A DNA stretch of 10,891 nt from Pedobacter sp. UBA2067. Its GTDB lineage: Bacteria > Bacteroidota > Bacteroidia > Sphingobacteriales > Sphingobacteriaceae. The notes beneath the pieces were generated by a model, which made no database searches, was not told the DNA's origin, and saw only the letters and a list, made by a program, of their open reading frames with translations. Positions 1-6,331 of this stretch are shown here, one piece after another. The translations under genes and the position numbers were made by a program. The stretch's first letter is position 1. Every line of letters starts with the position of its first letter. Where the stretch lies: contig DDAD01000113.1 in NCBI GenBank assembly GCA_002333205.1, positions 53,700-64,590 of the forward strand. Reading direction: 5' to 3'.

Positions 1-687
1 GAAGCTGTTATCTTCTAGTTGAATAAAGGTGTGACAGTAATTACCACCCCAGGAATGTTCCTTTGTCCATGGGTTTAACTTCTCAAATAAGCTCCATGAC
101 ATCAAGTATTCAAATTGATTGGTACTGTTCTTTGGCACATCAGCGATTACACCTTCCACCTTGAGTTCTTCGGTGTTATCAAACTTCAGGCTTTTTCCCA
201 GAGGATCTTCATCGCCAAAAAGGGACTTAGCCAGTGTTTCCGTTAGCACAACAGACTGTGGGCTCTTCAGAAAAGTAGCAGGGTTGCCCTTTAACACCTT
301 GTAGTCAAAGATTTGAAAAAAGGCAGGATCAGCAAAGCTGCAAAGCCTTTTAAAATTGTTTTGTTTGACGGTGATGAGGTGCTCCTGAGGATAGAACATT
401 CTGGCTACTGTTTTCACGCCAGGGATCTTTGCTTTTACTTCTGCTGCAAGTACACCTGGTGTTGCATCAAAACTGAAGATTTTCCCGCTGGCGGCCTGGT
501 TGTTATAGACAACATAGGTTTTCTCATAATCTTTAAATTGTTTGTCGTAGCCCCATTCATAGGCTACATATAGCAGTAAAAGCATACAGCTTGCAAGGCC
601 AATAGCAAGTCCGCCAACATTAATCAACGTGTATCCCTTGCTTTTCCAGAGCGTCCGTAATGCGATTTTTAAGTTCAGCTTAAACAT
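1..687 (-). CDS. ABC transporter permease, MacB/FtsX type, N-terminal part (cut by window edge)
   Basis: The first 229 codons of an inner-membrane ABC permease read from an ATG at 687; the frame stays open to base 1. It starts MFKLNLKIALRTLWKSKG, followed by a hydrophobic helix (about residues 20-42, INVGGLAIGLASCMLLLLYV) and then a soluble periplasmic segment of the MacB_PCD type. The same layout, with clearly related stretches (FADP...IFDYKVLKGN, VVLTETLAKSLFG, GVIADVPKNS), occurs in the permease at 6378-8747, so the two are paralogues. Full family members in Bacteroidota are about 790 residues, so about 560 should lie outside the window. The start is one base after the stop of the ATPase gene, which implies translational coupling and that the two form one transporter. 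The family pumps or extracts substrates at the periplasmic face by mechanotransmission; the substrate cannot be read from the sequence. Confidence 0.93.
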   Translation of the reverse strand, partial: MFKLNLKIALRTLWKSKGYTLINVGGLAIGLASCMLLLLYVAYEWGYDKQFKDYEKTYVVYNNQAASGKIFSFDATPGVLAAEVKAKIPGVKTVARMFYPQEHLITVKQNNFKRLCSFADPAFFQIFDYKVLKGNPATFLKSPQSVVLTETLAKSLFGDEDPLGKSLKFDNTEELKVEGVIADVPKNSTNQFEYLMSWSLFEKLNPWTKEHSWGGNYCHTFIQLEDNSF

Positions 688-688
688 C

Positions 689-1387
689 TTAGATCAGTTC
701 TTCAGTAATGCCTTTATTAATTTTTTCAGAGATCACGTGCCCGTCTTTCAGGTTTATAATCCTGTTGGAGAAACCTGCATCATGCGAGGAGTGCGTAACC
801 ATTACGATGGTTGTACCCTGCTCGTTTAACTCACATAGCAGTTCCATCACCTCATTACCGTGTGAACTGTCCAGGTTTCCTGTAGGCTCATCGGCAAGTA
901 CCAGCTTCGGTTTAGTTACCAACGCCCTTGCTACTGCAACACGCTGCTGCTGTCCACCGGAAAGCTGCTGTGGAAAGTGTCCGCTGCGGTTCACAATGTT
1001 CATGCGCTGGATGATATCGTTAACCATGGTCTTTCTTGTCGCCGAAGGCACCTTGTTATAGATCAATGGGAGTTCGATGTTTTCAAACACAGTAAGTTCA
1101 TCGATCAGGTTAAAGTTCTGGAACACGAAACCCATATTCGCCTTACGAAAATTCGAACGCTCACGATCATTAAGCTTCAACAGCTCCGTATCCATAAACC
1201 TGTAGCTGCCGCTTTCCGGTTTGTCCAACAAGCCCATAACATTCAGCAGCGTAGACTTGCCGCAACCTGAGGGCCCCATGATCGACACAAATTCCCCTTC
1301 CTTTACATGCAGGTTAATGCCGTTCAAAGCTGTTGTTTCAATTTCTTCAGTTTTGTAAACTTTTTCCAGATTTTCAATTTTTATCAT
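689..1387 (-). CDS. ABC transporter ATP-binding protein, LolD/MacB family
   Basis: A complete 232-residue cytoplasmic ATPase. Walker A is GPSGCGKST (38-46), the Q-loop Gln is at 90, the signature LSGGQ at 142-146, Walker B LVLADEP at 162-168 with catalytic Glu167, the D-loop GNLDS at 170-174, and the H-loop His199. All key residues are intact. Length and motif set match the LolD/MacB/FtsE class that pairs with MacB/FtsX-type permeases. It lies between the adaptor gene (95 bases upstream) and the permease gene (1 base downstream), giving the order adaptor-ATPase-permease typical of MacA/MacB-like export systems, except that ATPase and permease are separate chains. It probably shares the sigma54 promoter in front of the adaptor. 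ATP hydrolysis here would power the conformational cycle of the permease dimer. Confidence 0.96.
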   Translation of the reverse strand: MIKIENLEKVYKTEEIETTALNGINLHVKEGEFVSIMGPSGCGKSTLLNVMGLLDKPESGSYRFMDTELLKLNDRERSNFRKANMGFVFQNFNLIDELTVFENIELPLIYNKVPSATRKTMVNDIIQRMNIVNRSGHFPQQLSGGQQQRVAVARALVTKPKLVLADEPTGNLDSSHGNEVMELLCELNEQGTTIVMVTHSSHDAGFSNRIINLKDGHVISEKINKGITEELI

Positions 1388-1434
1388 TGCTGTACTTTTT
1401 ATCTCGTTAATGCAGGTTGCCGTATAGATCGAAT

Positions 1435-1479
1435 AAGGGCTGACGTTCCTGAACGCACAACAGGGTTGCGCCAGCCCTT
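1435..1479 (-). other. Structured intergenic mRNA element between adaptor and ATPase genes (three-way-junction fold)
   Basis: An 8-base perfect inverted repeat (AAGGGCTG 1435-1442, CAGCCCTT 1472-1479) encloses two smaller hairpins: CGTT/AACG (1444-1447 with 1452-1455) and CACAAC/GTTGCG (1456-1461 with 1465-1470, loop AGG). In plus-strand sequence the second hairpin has one A-C mismatch. In the transcribed (minus) strand RNA that position becomes a G-U wobble, so the whole element pairs in the mRNA. It begins three bases after the adaptor stop codon. No U-tract follows on the mRNA side, so it does not look like a simple intrinsic terminator. A role in processing, stability or differential expression, or a dispersed intergenic repeat, are the options. 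Confidence 0.55.
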
Positions 1480-1482
1480 TGA

Positions 1483-2727
1483 TTATTTGCTGATTTGTAT
1501 AATATCGTATTGATTGAACTGATCATAAGATGACGTGATCACTTGCTCATCTTTTTGCAGGCCTTCCATGATTTCATAGTCGAGGTAGTTTTTACGTCCC
1601 ACTTTGATGTTTCTTTTCCTGGCTTCACCATCTTTAACCACATACACCCAGTTGCCACCGGTACTTTGGAAAAATTGCCCCTGCGGTAGCATAAGGGACT
1701 TACTATTATCCGAAAGCGTTAGCTTGGTTTGCAGTGATAAACCACGTCTTAGTTCTTCAGCCGACTTGCCATCAAACACCAGTTCAATCTGAAACTGTCC
1801 TGAAGTAACCTCTGGAATGACCTTCCGAACCAATAGCTGGTAGTTCTTACCATTAATCTCGCAGTTGGCACGTTGACCTTCTTTTACGCGGTTAATGTAG
1901 TACTCGTCTACGCCTGCCTGCAACTTGTACCCTTGCATCACATCTATCTTTCCAAGCATTTCATTCGCACCATACGATTTTCCAATCACCGGATCGTAAG
2001 AAGACAATCGTCCGGAAACAGGCGCTTTAATGGTCATATTCTCAATGTTCTGTCGAATGGATTCCAGGCTTTCATTCATCCGGCCAATAGAAAAGTCAAT
2101 TTGATTCAACTGCATCTTTCTGCTTTGACTCTCCTGATCCATCGCTTGTTTCAGGATTGCCCGCCGATCTTTATAATATTCATAATCTTGGTTAGATGTA
2201 TTAAACTCCTCCCTGGTAATAACCTTTTTCGCGAAAAGGGTGCTGTCAATTTTGTATTTGCGAGATGCCGTGCGCAAGCTATTTTCGATCACCATCATAT
2301 CCTGCTTCATGACCCGTTGATTTTGTTCCAGATCCAATCGCAACTTACGAAGCTGATTAATTTGTTCAATGATGCTGGTTTCGCTGCTGGTATATGAAGA
2401 GAGTGCATTTGGATTTGCAATCCTTAAAAGCGGCGTACCTTTATTCACGAATGCGCCATTTTCAGTAAAGATCTCCGCTACCGTTCCACCTTCAGAGGAA
2501 CTTACAATTACTGAAGTTAGTGGTACAACAGTAGCATTCAAAAGAACTACATCCTCGAAATCACCGTACCTTACCTTACTAATGGTGAGCTTATCTGCAT
2601 TTGCTTTGTACACCTTGTTGAGGGAAAGGCTGTAGCCATAACCTGCCAGGCAAACCACCATCAGAATTCCAGCGAACATCAGTATATTCTTCTTACTAAA
2701 CCGCTTTTTCTCTATTACTTTATCCAT
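1483..2727 (-). CDS. HlyD/MacA-like periplasmic adaptor (membrane fusion protein)
   Basis: A 414-residue adaptor with a short basic N-terminus and one hydrophobic helix (ILMFAGILMVVCLAGYGYSL, about residues 16-35), so it is inner-membrane anchored and periplasmic. A lipoyl-type half follows (around VVLLNATVVPLTSVIVSSS and GAFVNKGTPLLRI), then a long coiled-coil hairpin rich in Q/R/E/L. The second lipoyl half is MTIKAPVSGRLSSYDPVIGK, and beta-barrel and membrane-proximal segments run to the end. This is the order expected of MacA/HlyD-type proteins. The frame also has an ATG at 2751 (422 residues), but the sigma54 promoter at 2754-2769 puts the transcript start near 2743, downstream of that ATG. 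The Met at 2727 is therefore preferred, leaving a leader of about 16 bases. As first gene of the operon, it should link the ATPase/permease pair to an outer-membrane channel; no TolC-like gene is visible in the window. Confidence 0.93.
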   Translation of the reverse strand: MDKVIEKKRFSKKNILMFAGILMVVCLAGYGYSLSLNKVYKANADKLTISKVRYGDFEDVVLLNATVVPLTSVIVSSSEGGTVAEIFTENGAFVNKGTPLLRIANPNALSSYTSSETSIIEQINQLRKLRLDLEQNQRVMKQDMMVIENSLRTASRKYKIDSTLFAKKVITREEFNTSNQDYEYYKDRRAILKQAMDQESQSRKMQLNQIDFSIGRMNESLESIRQNIENMTIKAPVSGRLSSYDPVIGKSYGANEMLGKIDVMQGYKLQAGVDEYYINRVKEGQRANCEINGKNYQLLVRKVIPEVTSGQFQIELVFDGKSAEELRRGLSLQTKLTLSDNSKSLMLPQGQFFQSTGGNWVYVVKDGEARKRNIKVGRKNYLDYEIMEGLQKDEQVITSSYDQFNQYDIIQISK

Positions 2728-2753
2728 TACTTGTTTATTCTTGTTGTACATCT

Positions 2754-2769
2754 TGCCAAGTACATGCCA
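2754..2769 (-). promoter_or_regulatory. Sigma54 (-24/-12) promoter of the adaptor-ATPase-permease operon
   Basis: Read on the minus strand the element is TGGCATGTACTTGGCA, with GG of -24 at 2768/2767 and GC of -12 at 2756/2755, the correct sigma54 spacing. It is the best of three such elements in the window. The predicted transcript start is about 2743, eight bases inside the longest possible adaptor frame, which is why the adaptor start was moved to 2727. Bending-like and enhancer sites lie at 2799-2811 and 2833-2871. Confidence 0.8.
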
Positions 2770-2798
2770 GATGACAAAAACACAACTAGGTTATTGAT

Positions 2799-2811
2799 TA
2801 TCAACACATTA
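2799..2811 (+). promoter_or_regulatory. IHF/HU-like bending site between enhancer and sigma54 promoter (adaptor operon)
   Basis: TATCAACACATTA fits the E. coli IHF consensus WATCAANNNNTTR at every fixed position. It is centred 50 bases upstream of the -12 base, between promoter and enhancer, where a DNA-bending protein usually sits in sigma54 systems. Related 13-mers occupy the same place in the other two promoters. Which bending protein is used in this organism is unknown. Confidence 0.5.
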
Positions 2812-2816
2812 TTTAG

Positions 2817-3251
2817 TTATTCAAAATTAGCACTGTTCATTACCGAACAGTTATCGTCCGCAAGCGAACAGTCGCCCGGCTGGCCTTGCTCCAGTTCCAC
2901 TTGGTAGGATCCGCTGGCTTTTTTCCCGATCAGTGATACGTCCAAACCTGAGCCCGCCAAATTCTTAATCTCAAATGATCGTTCAAGCAGGTCGGATGTA
3001 CTTACATTAACGATTTCTTCCTTTAGCGCCCGAACAATCAGTCTCATCTCGCCGGCCCTTAGCTTGATGCTATATTTAACCCGTGTAACTAAATCATCCG
3101 GATTTAAGATTAATTTGAACTGCTGCTTTCCGGAGAATTTAGAAAAGCTTGCTTCACTCCTGGTTGCGAGACTGGTGCCTTGCCGGTCGTGTGTGATGGT
3201 ACAACCTGCTGAAAAAGCAGTGATCATCAATGCACATAATACTTGTTTCAT
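2817..3251 (-). CDS. Small probable lipoprotein, function unknown
   Basis: A 144-residue protein starting MKQVLCALMITAFSAGCTIT: a short positive start, a hydrophobic stretch, then Ala-Gly-Cys at 15-17. It reads as a signal peptide with a lipobox-like site (Ser rather than Leu/Val at -3, so not textbook), with Cys17 as the putative lipidated residue. The mature part has alternating charged/hydrophobic segments that look beta-rich (FKLILNPDDLVTRVKYSIKL; SGSYQVELEQGQ). I recognise no family. The tail DCSLADDNCSVMNSANFE has two Cys-Ser pairs encoded by TGTTCG half-sites of the enhancer for the next operon. The gene has its own sigma54 promoter and matching enhancer, so it should be co-induced with the transporter genes. 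A role as an envelope or transporter accessory factor is inference from context only. Confidence 0.75.
   Translation of the reverse strand: MKQVLCALMITAFSAGCTITHDRQGTSLATRSEASFSKFSGKQQFKLILNPDDLVTRVKYSIKLRAGEMRLIVRALKEEIVNVSTSDLLERSFEIKNLAGSGLDVSLIGKKASGSYQVELEQGQPGDCSLADDNCSVMNSANFE
2833..2871. promoter_or_regulatory. Tandem palindromic enhancer sites (UAS) for the adaptor operon
   Basis: Two dyads of the form TGTYC-N6-GRACA. The proximal site is 2833-2850 with perfect 6-base arms CTGTTC/GAACAG. The distal site is 2855-2870, CGTCCGCAAGCGAACA, with one outer mismatch. Centres (2841.5 and 2862.5) are 21 bases apart, two helical turns, and lie 86.5 and 107.5 bases upstream of the -12 base. The pair lies inside the 3' end of the lipoprotein gene and encodes part of its C-terminal tail. 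The likely binder is the regulator encoded at 3461-4837. Confidence 0.8.
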
Positions 3252-3313
3252 TTCTATAAACTTTTAATGCTGAAACCATCAAGAAAAGTCTTCATCGTCT
3301 CTGCGCAGCTACT

Positions 3314-3329
3314 TACGAAGCACATGCCA
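3314..3329 (-). promoter_or_regulatory. Sigma54-like (-24/-12) promoter of the lipoprotein gene
   Basis: The minus-strand sequence TGGCATGTGCTTCGTA has GG of -24 at 3328/3327 and GT at 3316/3315 in place of the usual -12 GC. The first 12 bases differ from the adaptor-operon promoter at one position only. The predicted start is near 3303, giving a leader of about 52 bases before ATG 3251. The T at -12 may weaken it, but its place relative to the enhancer pair is the same as at the other two promoters. Confidence 0.7.
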
Positions 3330-3358
3330 GACTGAAAAAACGACCTTAATTAGCTGTT

Positions 3359-3371
3359 TACCAGTTAAATA
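3359..3371 (+). promoter_or_regulatory. Bending-site-like 13-mer at the lipoprotein promoter
   Basis: TACCAGTTAAATA is a degenerate relative of the IHF-like sites at 2799-2811 and 6291-6303. It matches the 6291 site at 11 of 13 positions when both are read in promoter orientation, and it is also centred 50 bases upstream of -12. Alone it would not be called; its position makes it credible. Confidence 0.4.
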
Positions 3372-3391
3372 TAAAAATCAGCACGATTAAA

Positions 3392-3431
3392 CCGTTCATT
3401 ATCGGACACTTGCTTGTACGTGAGCGAACAG
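3392..3431. promoter_or_regulatory. Tandem palindromic enhancer sites (UAS) in the lipoprotein/regulator divergent region
   Basis: The proximal dyad is 3392-3409 (CCGTTCATTATCGGACAC), centred 85.5 bases upstream of the lipoprotein -12 base. The distal dyad is 3415-3430 (TGTACGTGAGCGAACA), centred 107.5 bases upstream. Centres are 22 bases apart. The distal dyad covers the probable -33 region of the promoter for the regulator gene, so one site pair may activate leftwards and repress rightwards. Confidence 0.75.
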
Positions 3432-3437
3432 TTTTAT

Positions 3438-3445
3438 TATTTTTG
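3438..3445 (+). promoter_or_regulatory. Possible housekeeping (-7) promoter of the regulator-kinase operon
   Basis: TATTTTTG matches the Bacteroidota primary-sigma -7 element TAnnTTTG, with a TTG at 3414-3416 at roughly the -33 distance (21-base spacer). It would start transcription near 3452, just ahead of ATG 3461. The -7 motif is A/T-rich and easily matched by chance. Confidence 0.4.
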
Positions 3446-3460
3446 AGAAAAGCTTTTAAT

Positions 3461-4837
3461 ATGATCGATGCGACAGTTCTGGTAATTGATGATGATGACG
3501 ATATCCTGCTAAGTGCCAAGCTCTTACTAAAGCAGCATTTCCGTCAGGTGGTGACCTGCAAGTCCCCCAGGGAAATCAATGTGCTCTTGAGCCGGAATGA
3601 GGTAGATATTATTCTACTGGACATGAATTATCAGAAAGGGTCGAGCGACGGTCGCGAAGGTTTATACTGGTTGGAGCATATCCTGTCCATAGACAAAGAT
3701 TACGTAGTGATCCTCATGACCGCCTACGGAAATGTTGAACTTGCCGTCCAGGCAATTAAGAAGGGTGCTACAGATTTCATTTTAAAGCCCTGGGAAAATG
3801 AAAAGCTTTTTGCAACCCTTTCTGCAGCTGCGAAACTCCGGCAGTCGAACAAGAAAGTTAATAAACTGGAAAAGCTTCATACCTCCCTTCAAAAGGATAT
3901 GGCCCGCAGGTTTGAACATATTGTTGGAGAATCTGAGCCCATCCAGAAGCTGCAAAGCATCCTATTGAAGGTTGCCCCAACAGATGCGAACATCCTGATC
4001 CTGGGCGAAAATGGCACCGGAAAACAGGTCTTTGCTTACGAAATCCACAAACACTCGCAACGTAAAAATGGTGTATTCATGCATGTGGATTTAGGCTCCC
4101 TTACAGAAAATCTGTTTGAAAGTGAGCTGTTCGGCTACGCCAAAGGTGCTTTTACAGATGCGAAGGAGGATAAACCCGGCCGCTTTGAAATGGCTGAAGG
4201 TGGCACCATATTCCTGGACGAGATTGGCAACCTGAGCCTTCCATTACAGGCGAAGCTGCTCAGTGTTATTCAGAACCGCACCGTGAACAGACTTGGCGAA
4301 AGCAAGGAACGTAAGATCAATGTACGCCTGATTACCGCAACCAATATGCCCTTAGCCGAGATGGTGAGTAAAGGTACTTTCCGTCAGGATCTGCTGTTCC
4401 GGATCAATACCGTGGAACTGCTGTTACCACCACTTTCCAAACGTGGACCGGACATCCTGCTGCTGGCATCTCATTTCCTGCAAAGCTTTAATAACAAGTA
4501 CCACAGGAACATTAAAAGTTTCGACAGCAAGGCCGAAGCTTTATTACTTCGCTACCAATGGCCCGGCAATGTGCGTGAGCTACAACATGTAATTGAGCGT
4601 GCCGTAATCATGACTGACGGTATACAGATCTGCGAAGAAGATCTGCAGCTTAATCCGCAGAAATTTGGGGCTCCGGCCACGCCCTCCGTACAGGATGACA
4701 TGGCGCTGGAAGACATGGAAAAGCTCATGGTGCAACGTGCCATTGAAAAACATAAAGGCAACATTTCCCGGGCAGCCTCAGAGCTTGGCCTAACCCGCGC
4801 TGCATTGTACAGACGCATAGAAAAGTTTGACCTATGA
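3461..4837 (+). CDS. Sigma54-dependent response regulator (NtrC family enhancer-binding protein)
   Basis: A 458-residue protein with three domains. The receiver (5-120) has an acidic pocket IDDDDD, phosphoacceptor Asp54 (LLDMNY), Thr87 and Lys109. The AAA+ domain (about 153-390) has Walker A GENGTGK 182-188, the sigma54-contact loop GAFTDA 229-234, Walker B GTIFLDEI 248-255, and YQWPGNVRELQHVIERAV near its end. A C-terminal Fis-type helix-turn-helix follows (about 415-458, ISRAASELGLTRAALYRRI). When phosphorylated it should bind upstream palindromes and use ATP to open sigma54 promoters. The loop Asp in place of the second Gly of GAFTGA is a natural variant I recall in Bacteroidota relatives. 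The frame extends upstream to a TTG at 3410, but that lies in the operator sites; ATG 3461 begins directly at the receiver fold. Its stop overlaps the kinase start by ATGA, so the two are coupled partners. Confidence 0.95.
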   Translation: MIDATVLVIDDDDDILLSAKLLLKQHFRQVVTCKSPREINVLLSRNEVDIILLDMNYQKGSSDGREGLYWLEHILSIDKDYVVILMTAYGNVELAVQAIKKGATDFILKPWENEKLFATLSAAAKLRQSNKKVNKLEKLHTSLQKDMARRFEHIVGESEPIQKLQSILLKVAPTDANILILGENGTGKQVFAYEIHKHSQRKNGVFMHVDLGSLTENLFESELFGYAKGAFTDAKEDKPGRFEMAEGGTIFLDEIGNLSLPLQAKLLSVIQNRTVNRLGESKERKINVRLITATNMPLAEMVSKGTFRQDLLFRINTVELLLPPLSKRGPDILLLASHFLQSFNNKYHRNIKSFDSKAEALLLRYQWPGNVRELQHVIERAVIMTDGIQICEEDLQLNPQKFGAPATPSVQDDMALEDMEKLMVQRAIEKHKGNISRAASELGLTRAALYRRIEKFDL

Positions 4838-6195
4838 AGTTCTTCAGCAGCTTCACCTTCCGGCTCCTGTTCCGGTTACTCATCATCAACCTGCTGATCG
4901 CATTATTTGTTTACCTGATCCGCAACACGGAACTGTGGTTTACAATATTCGGCGTTGGGGTTATACTCCTGGCTTCGCTTTTCTCGCTTTACTATTACAT
5001 AGATCGCATGAAGGAGGACATCAATCGCTTTATGCTCGCTGTTAAAACCCAGGATAGCACCGTAAATTTCAGAGCCAGAAGTTACAAAAGCAGCTTTCCA
5101 GAATTGTATCGCTCCTTCGACGACATCATACAAGTACACAAACGTATTCAACTGGAAAAAGAATCCATGTTCCAGCTTATTAAAACCATTCTGGAGCAGG
5201 TTCCTGTAGGCGTAATTGTGCTTAAACCTGTGGATAAAGATGTGGAAAAGGCAGAGATCGTATTCTTTAACATGGCTGCAAGTAATCTCCTGCAGGTGCC
5301 CGCATACAAGTACTGGCACCGGCTAAAGAATCACCGCCCGGAATTCGCAGAACAAGTGAGCGAAATTATAGATGGAGGAAAGAAGTTCATTGAAATCAAG
5401 ATCCAGGACAAACTTACACAGCTCTCTACTGAACTGATTCCATTAAACCTGCACAATTCAGATCATATTATTATTTCTTTCCAGAACATCAAGGATGAAA
5501 TTGAGCAGAAAGAGTCTGAAGCCTGGAACCGCTTGATCGGCGTGATCTCTCATGAGATCCTGAACAGCATTACCCCCATCAGCTCTTTATCTGATACGGT
5601 AAGTTCTATGGTTGATGGCAAAAATCACCTGGATACGGAAGATCTCGAGGATTTGAAACCCGCATTACTGACCATTAAACGCCGGTCAGAAGGACTGCTC
5701 GACTTCGTAAAAGACTACAGGCTGATGGCGGAGCTACCCACCCCTGTCCTGCAGAATCATTCAATTGGCGAGATCCTGAAACACATCAAAATACTCATGC
5801 AGCCCTTTGCCTCGGGCAAGAACATTGAGCTTAAGGTTGTACAAACAGCCTCTAAAATTAGCCTGCGACTGGACATCAAGCTGATTGAACAAGCATTGAT
5901 CAACCTGGTAACCAACAGTATCTATGCAGTGGAAAACATAGAGCATCCGGTCATCGAAATTAGCTACAGGCTGGAGCATAATCGTTTATACATCGATGTT
6001 ATTGATAATGGTAAAGGTGTGGACAACGAACTTGCCCGAAAGGTCTTCATCCCCTTTTTTACCACCCGGAAGAATGGTTCCGGTATTGGATTAACCATTA
6101 CCAGAAACATCATGAAAATGCACCACGGGAGTGTTGAGATCCAGTCGCAGCCATTTGAAAGAACCGTATTCTCACTGGTTTTTAAATATCAATAA
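4834..6195 (+). CDS. Sensor histidine kinase (NtrY-like), partner of the adjacent sigma54 regulator
   Basis: A 453-residue membrane kinase. Two hydrophobic helices (about 11-29 and 35-54) are separated by only a few residues, so there is essentially no periplasmic sensor domain. A linker with HAMP-like character follows, then a PAS-like segment (about 115-220, ILEQVPVGVIVLKP...VFFNMAASNLLQV). The phosphoacceptor box is VISHEILNSITPI with His240. The ATPase domain has N-box Asn357/Asn361 (INLVTNSIYAV), DNGKG at 390-394, FFTTR, and GSGIGL at 414-419. All catalytic motifs are intact. It overlaps the regulator by four bases (ATGA), a strong sign that it phosphorylates Asp54 of that regulator. With no external domain it may sense membrane state, a cytoplasmic ligand via the PAS-like part, or a membrane partner such as the transporter; the sequence does not decide. 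Confidence 0.94.
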   Translation: MKFFSSFTFRLLFRLLIINLLIALFVYLIRNTELWFTIFGVGVILLASLFSLYYYIDRMKEDINRFMLAVKTQDSTVNFRARSYKSSFPELYRSFDDIIQVHKRIQLEKESMFQLIKTILEQVPVGVIVLKPVDKDVEKAEIVFFNMAASNLLQVPAYKYWHRLKNHRPEFAEQVSEIIDGGKKFIEIKIQDKLTQLSTELIPLNLHNSDHIIISFQNIKDEIEQKESEAWNRLIGVISHEILNSITPISSLSDTVSSMVDGKNHLDTEDLEDLKPALLTIKRRSEGLLDFVKDYRLMAELPTPVLQNHSIGEILKHIKILMQPFASGKNIELKVVQTASKISLRLDIKLIEQALINLVTNSIYAVENIEHPVIEISYRLEHNRLYIDVIDNGKGVDNELARKVFIPFFTTRKNGSGIGLTITRNIMKMHHGSVEIQSQPFERTVFSLVFKYQ

Positions 6196-6226
6196 CACAC
6201 TCGTAATCACCTGCTTAAACACATTT

Positions 6227-6270
6227 TGAATGTCCGCTTGCGGACATTCAGCTGTTCGATAATGAACGGC
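6227..6270. promoter_or_regulatory. Tandem palindromic enhancer sites (UAS) for the lone permease gene
   Basis: The distal site has perfect 11-base arms, TGAATGTCCGC (6227-6237) and GCGGACATTCA (6240-6250), with a 2-base centre; it is the most perfect dyad of the set. The proximal site is CTGTTCGATAATGAACGG (6252-6269). Centres 6238.5 and 6260.5 are 22 bases apart and lie 107.5 and 85.5 bases upstream of the -12 base, matching the other two promoters. The 11-base dyad could also form a hairpin after the kinase gene, but no T-tract follows closely. Confidence 0.85.
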
Positions 6271-6290
6271 TAAATTTTTACACCCAGCCA

Positions 6291-6303
6291 TAATTAACTG
6301 ATA
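6291..6303 (-). promoter_or_regulatory. IHF/HU-like bending site at the lone permease promoter
   Basis: Read on the minus strand it is TATCAGTTAATTA, one mismatch from WATCAANNNNTTR, centred 49 bases upstream of the -12 base. Its orientation relative to the promoter is the same as in the adaptor-operon site. Confidence 0.45.
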
Positions 6304-6331
6304 GACAAATGCTTATATTTAACTAAGACAC

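Noticed and set aside
708..1061. 117-codon open frame on the plus strand opposite the ATPase gene
   Set aside because: It is antisense to intact Walker and signature motifs and its own product looks like no protein family; a shadow.
1873..2397. 174-codon open frame on the plus strand opposite the adaptor gene
   Set aside because: It lies wholly inside the coiled-coil coding region on the other strand and has no own leader or recognisable domain.
3410..3460. TTG-initiated extension of the regulator
   Set aside because: It would place the start codon among the operator dyads and add 17 residues before a receiver domain that begins naturally at ATG 3461.
4903..5319. 138-codon minus-strand frame inside the kinase gene
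   Set aside because: The kinase reading is continuous and motif-rich here; the opposite frame is a by-product.
6227..6250. 11-base dyad after the kinase gene as an intrinsic terminator
   Set aside because: No T-tract follows, and its centre fits the enhancer spacing exactly; a secondary hairpin role is not excluded.
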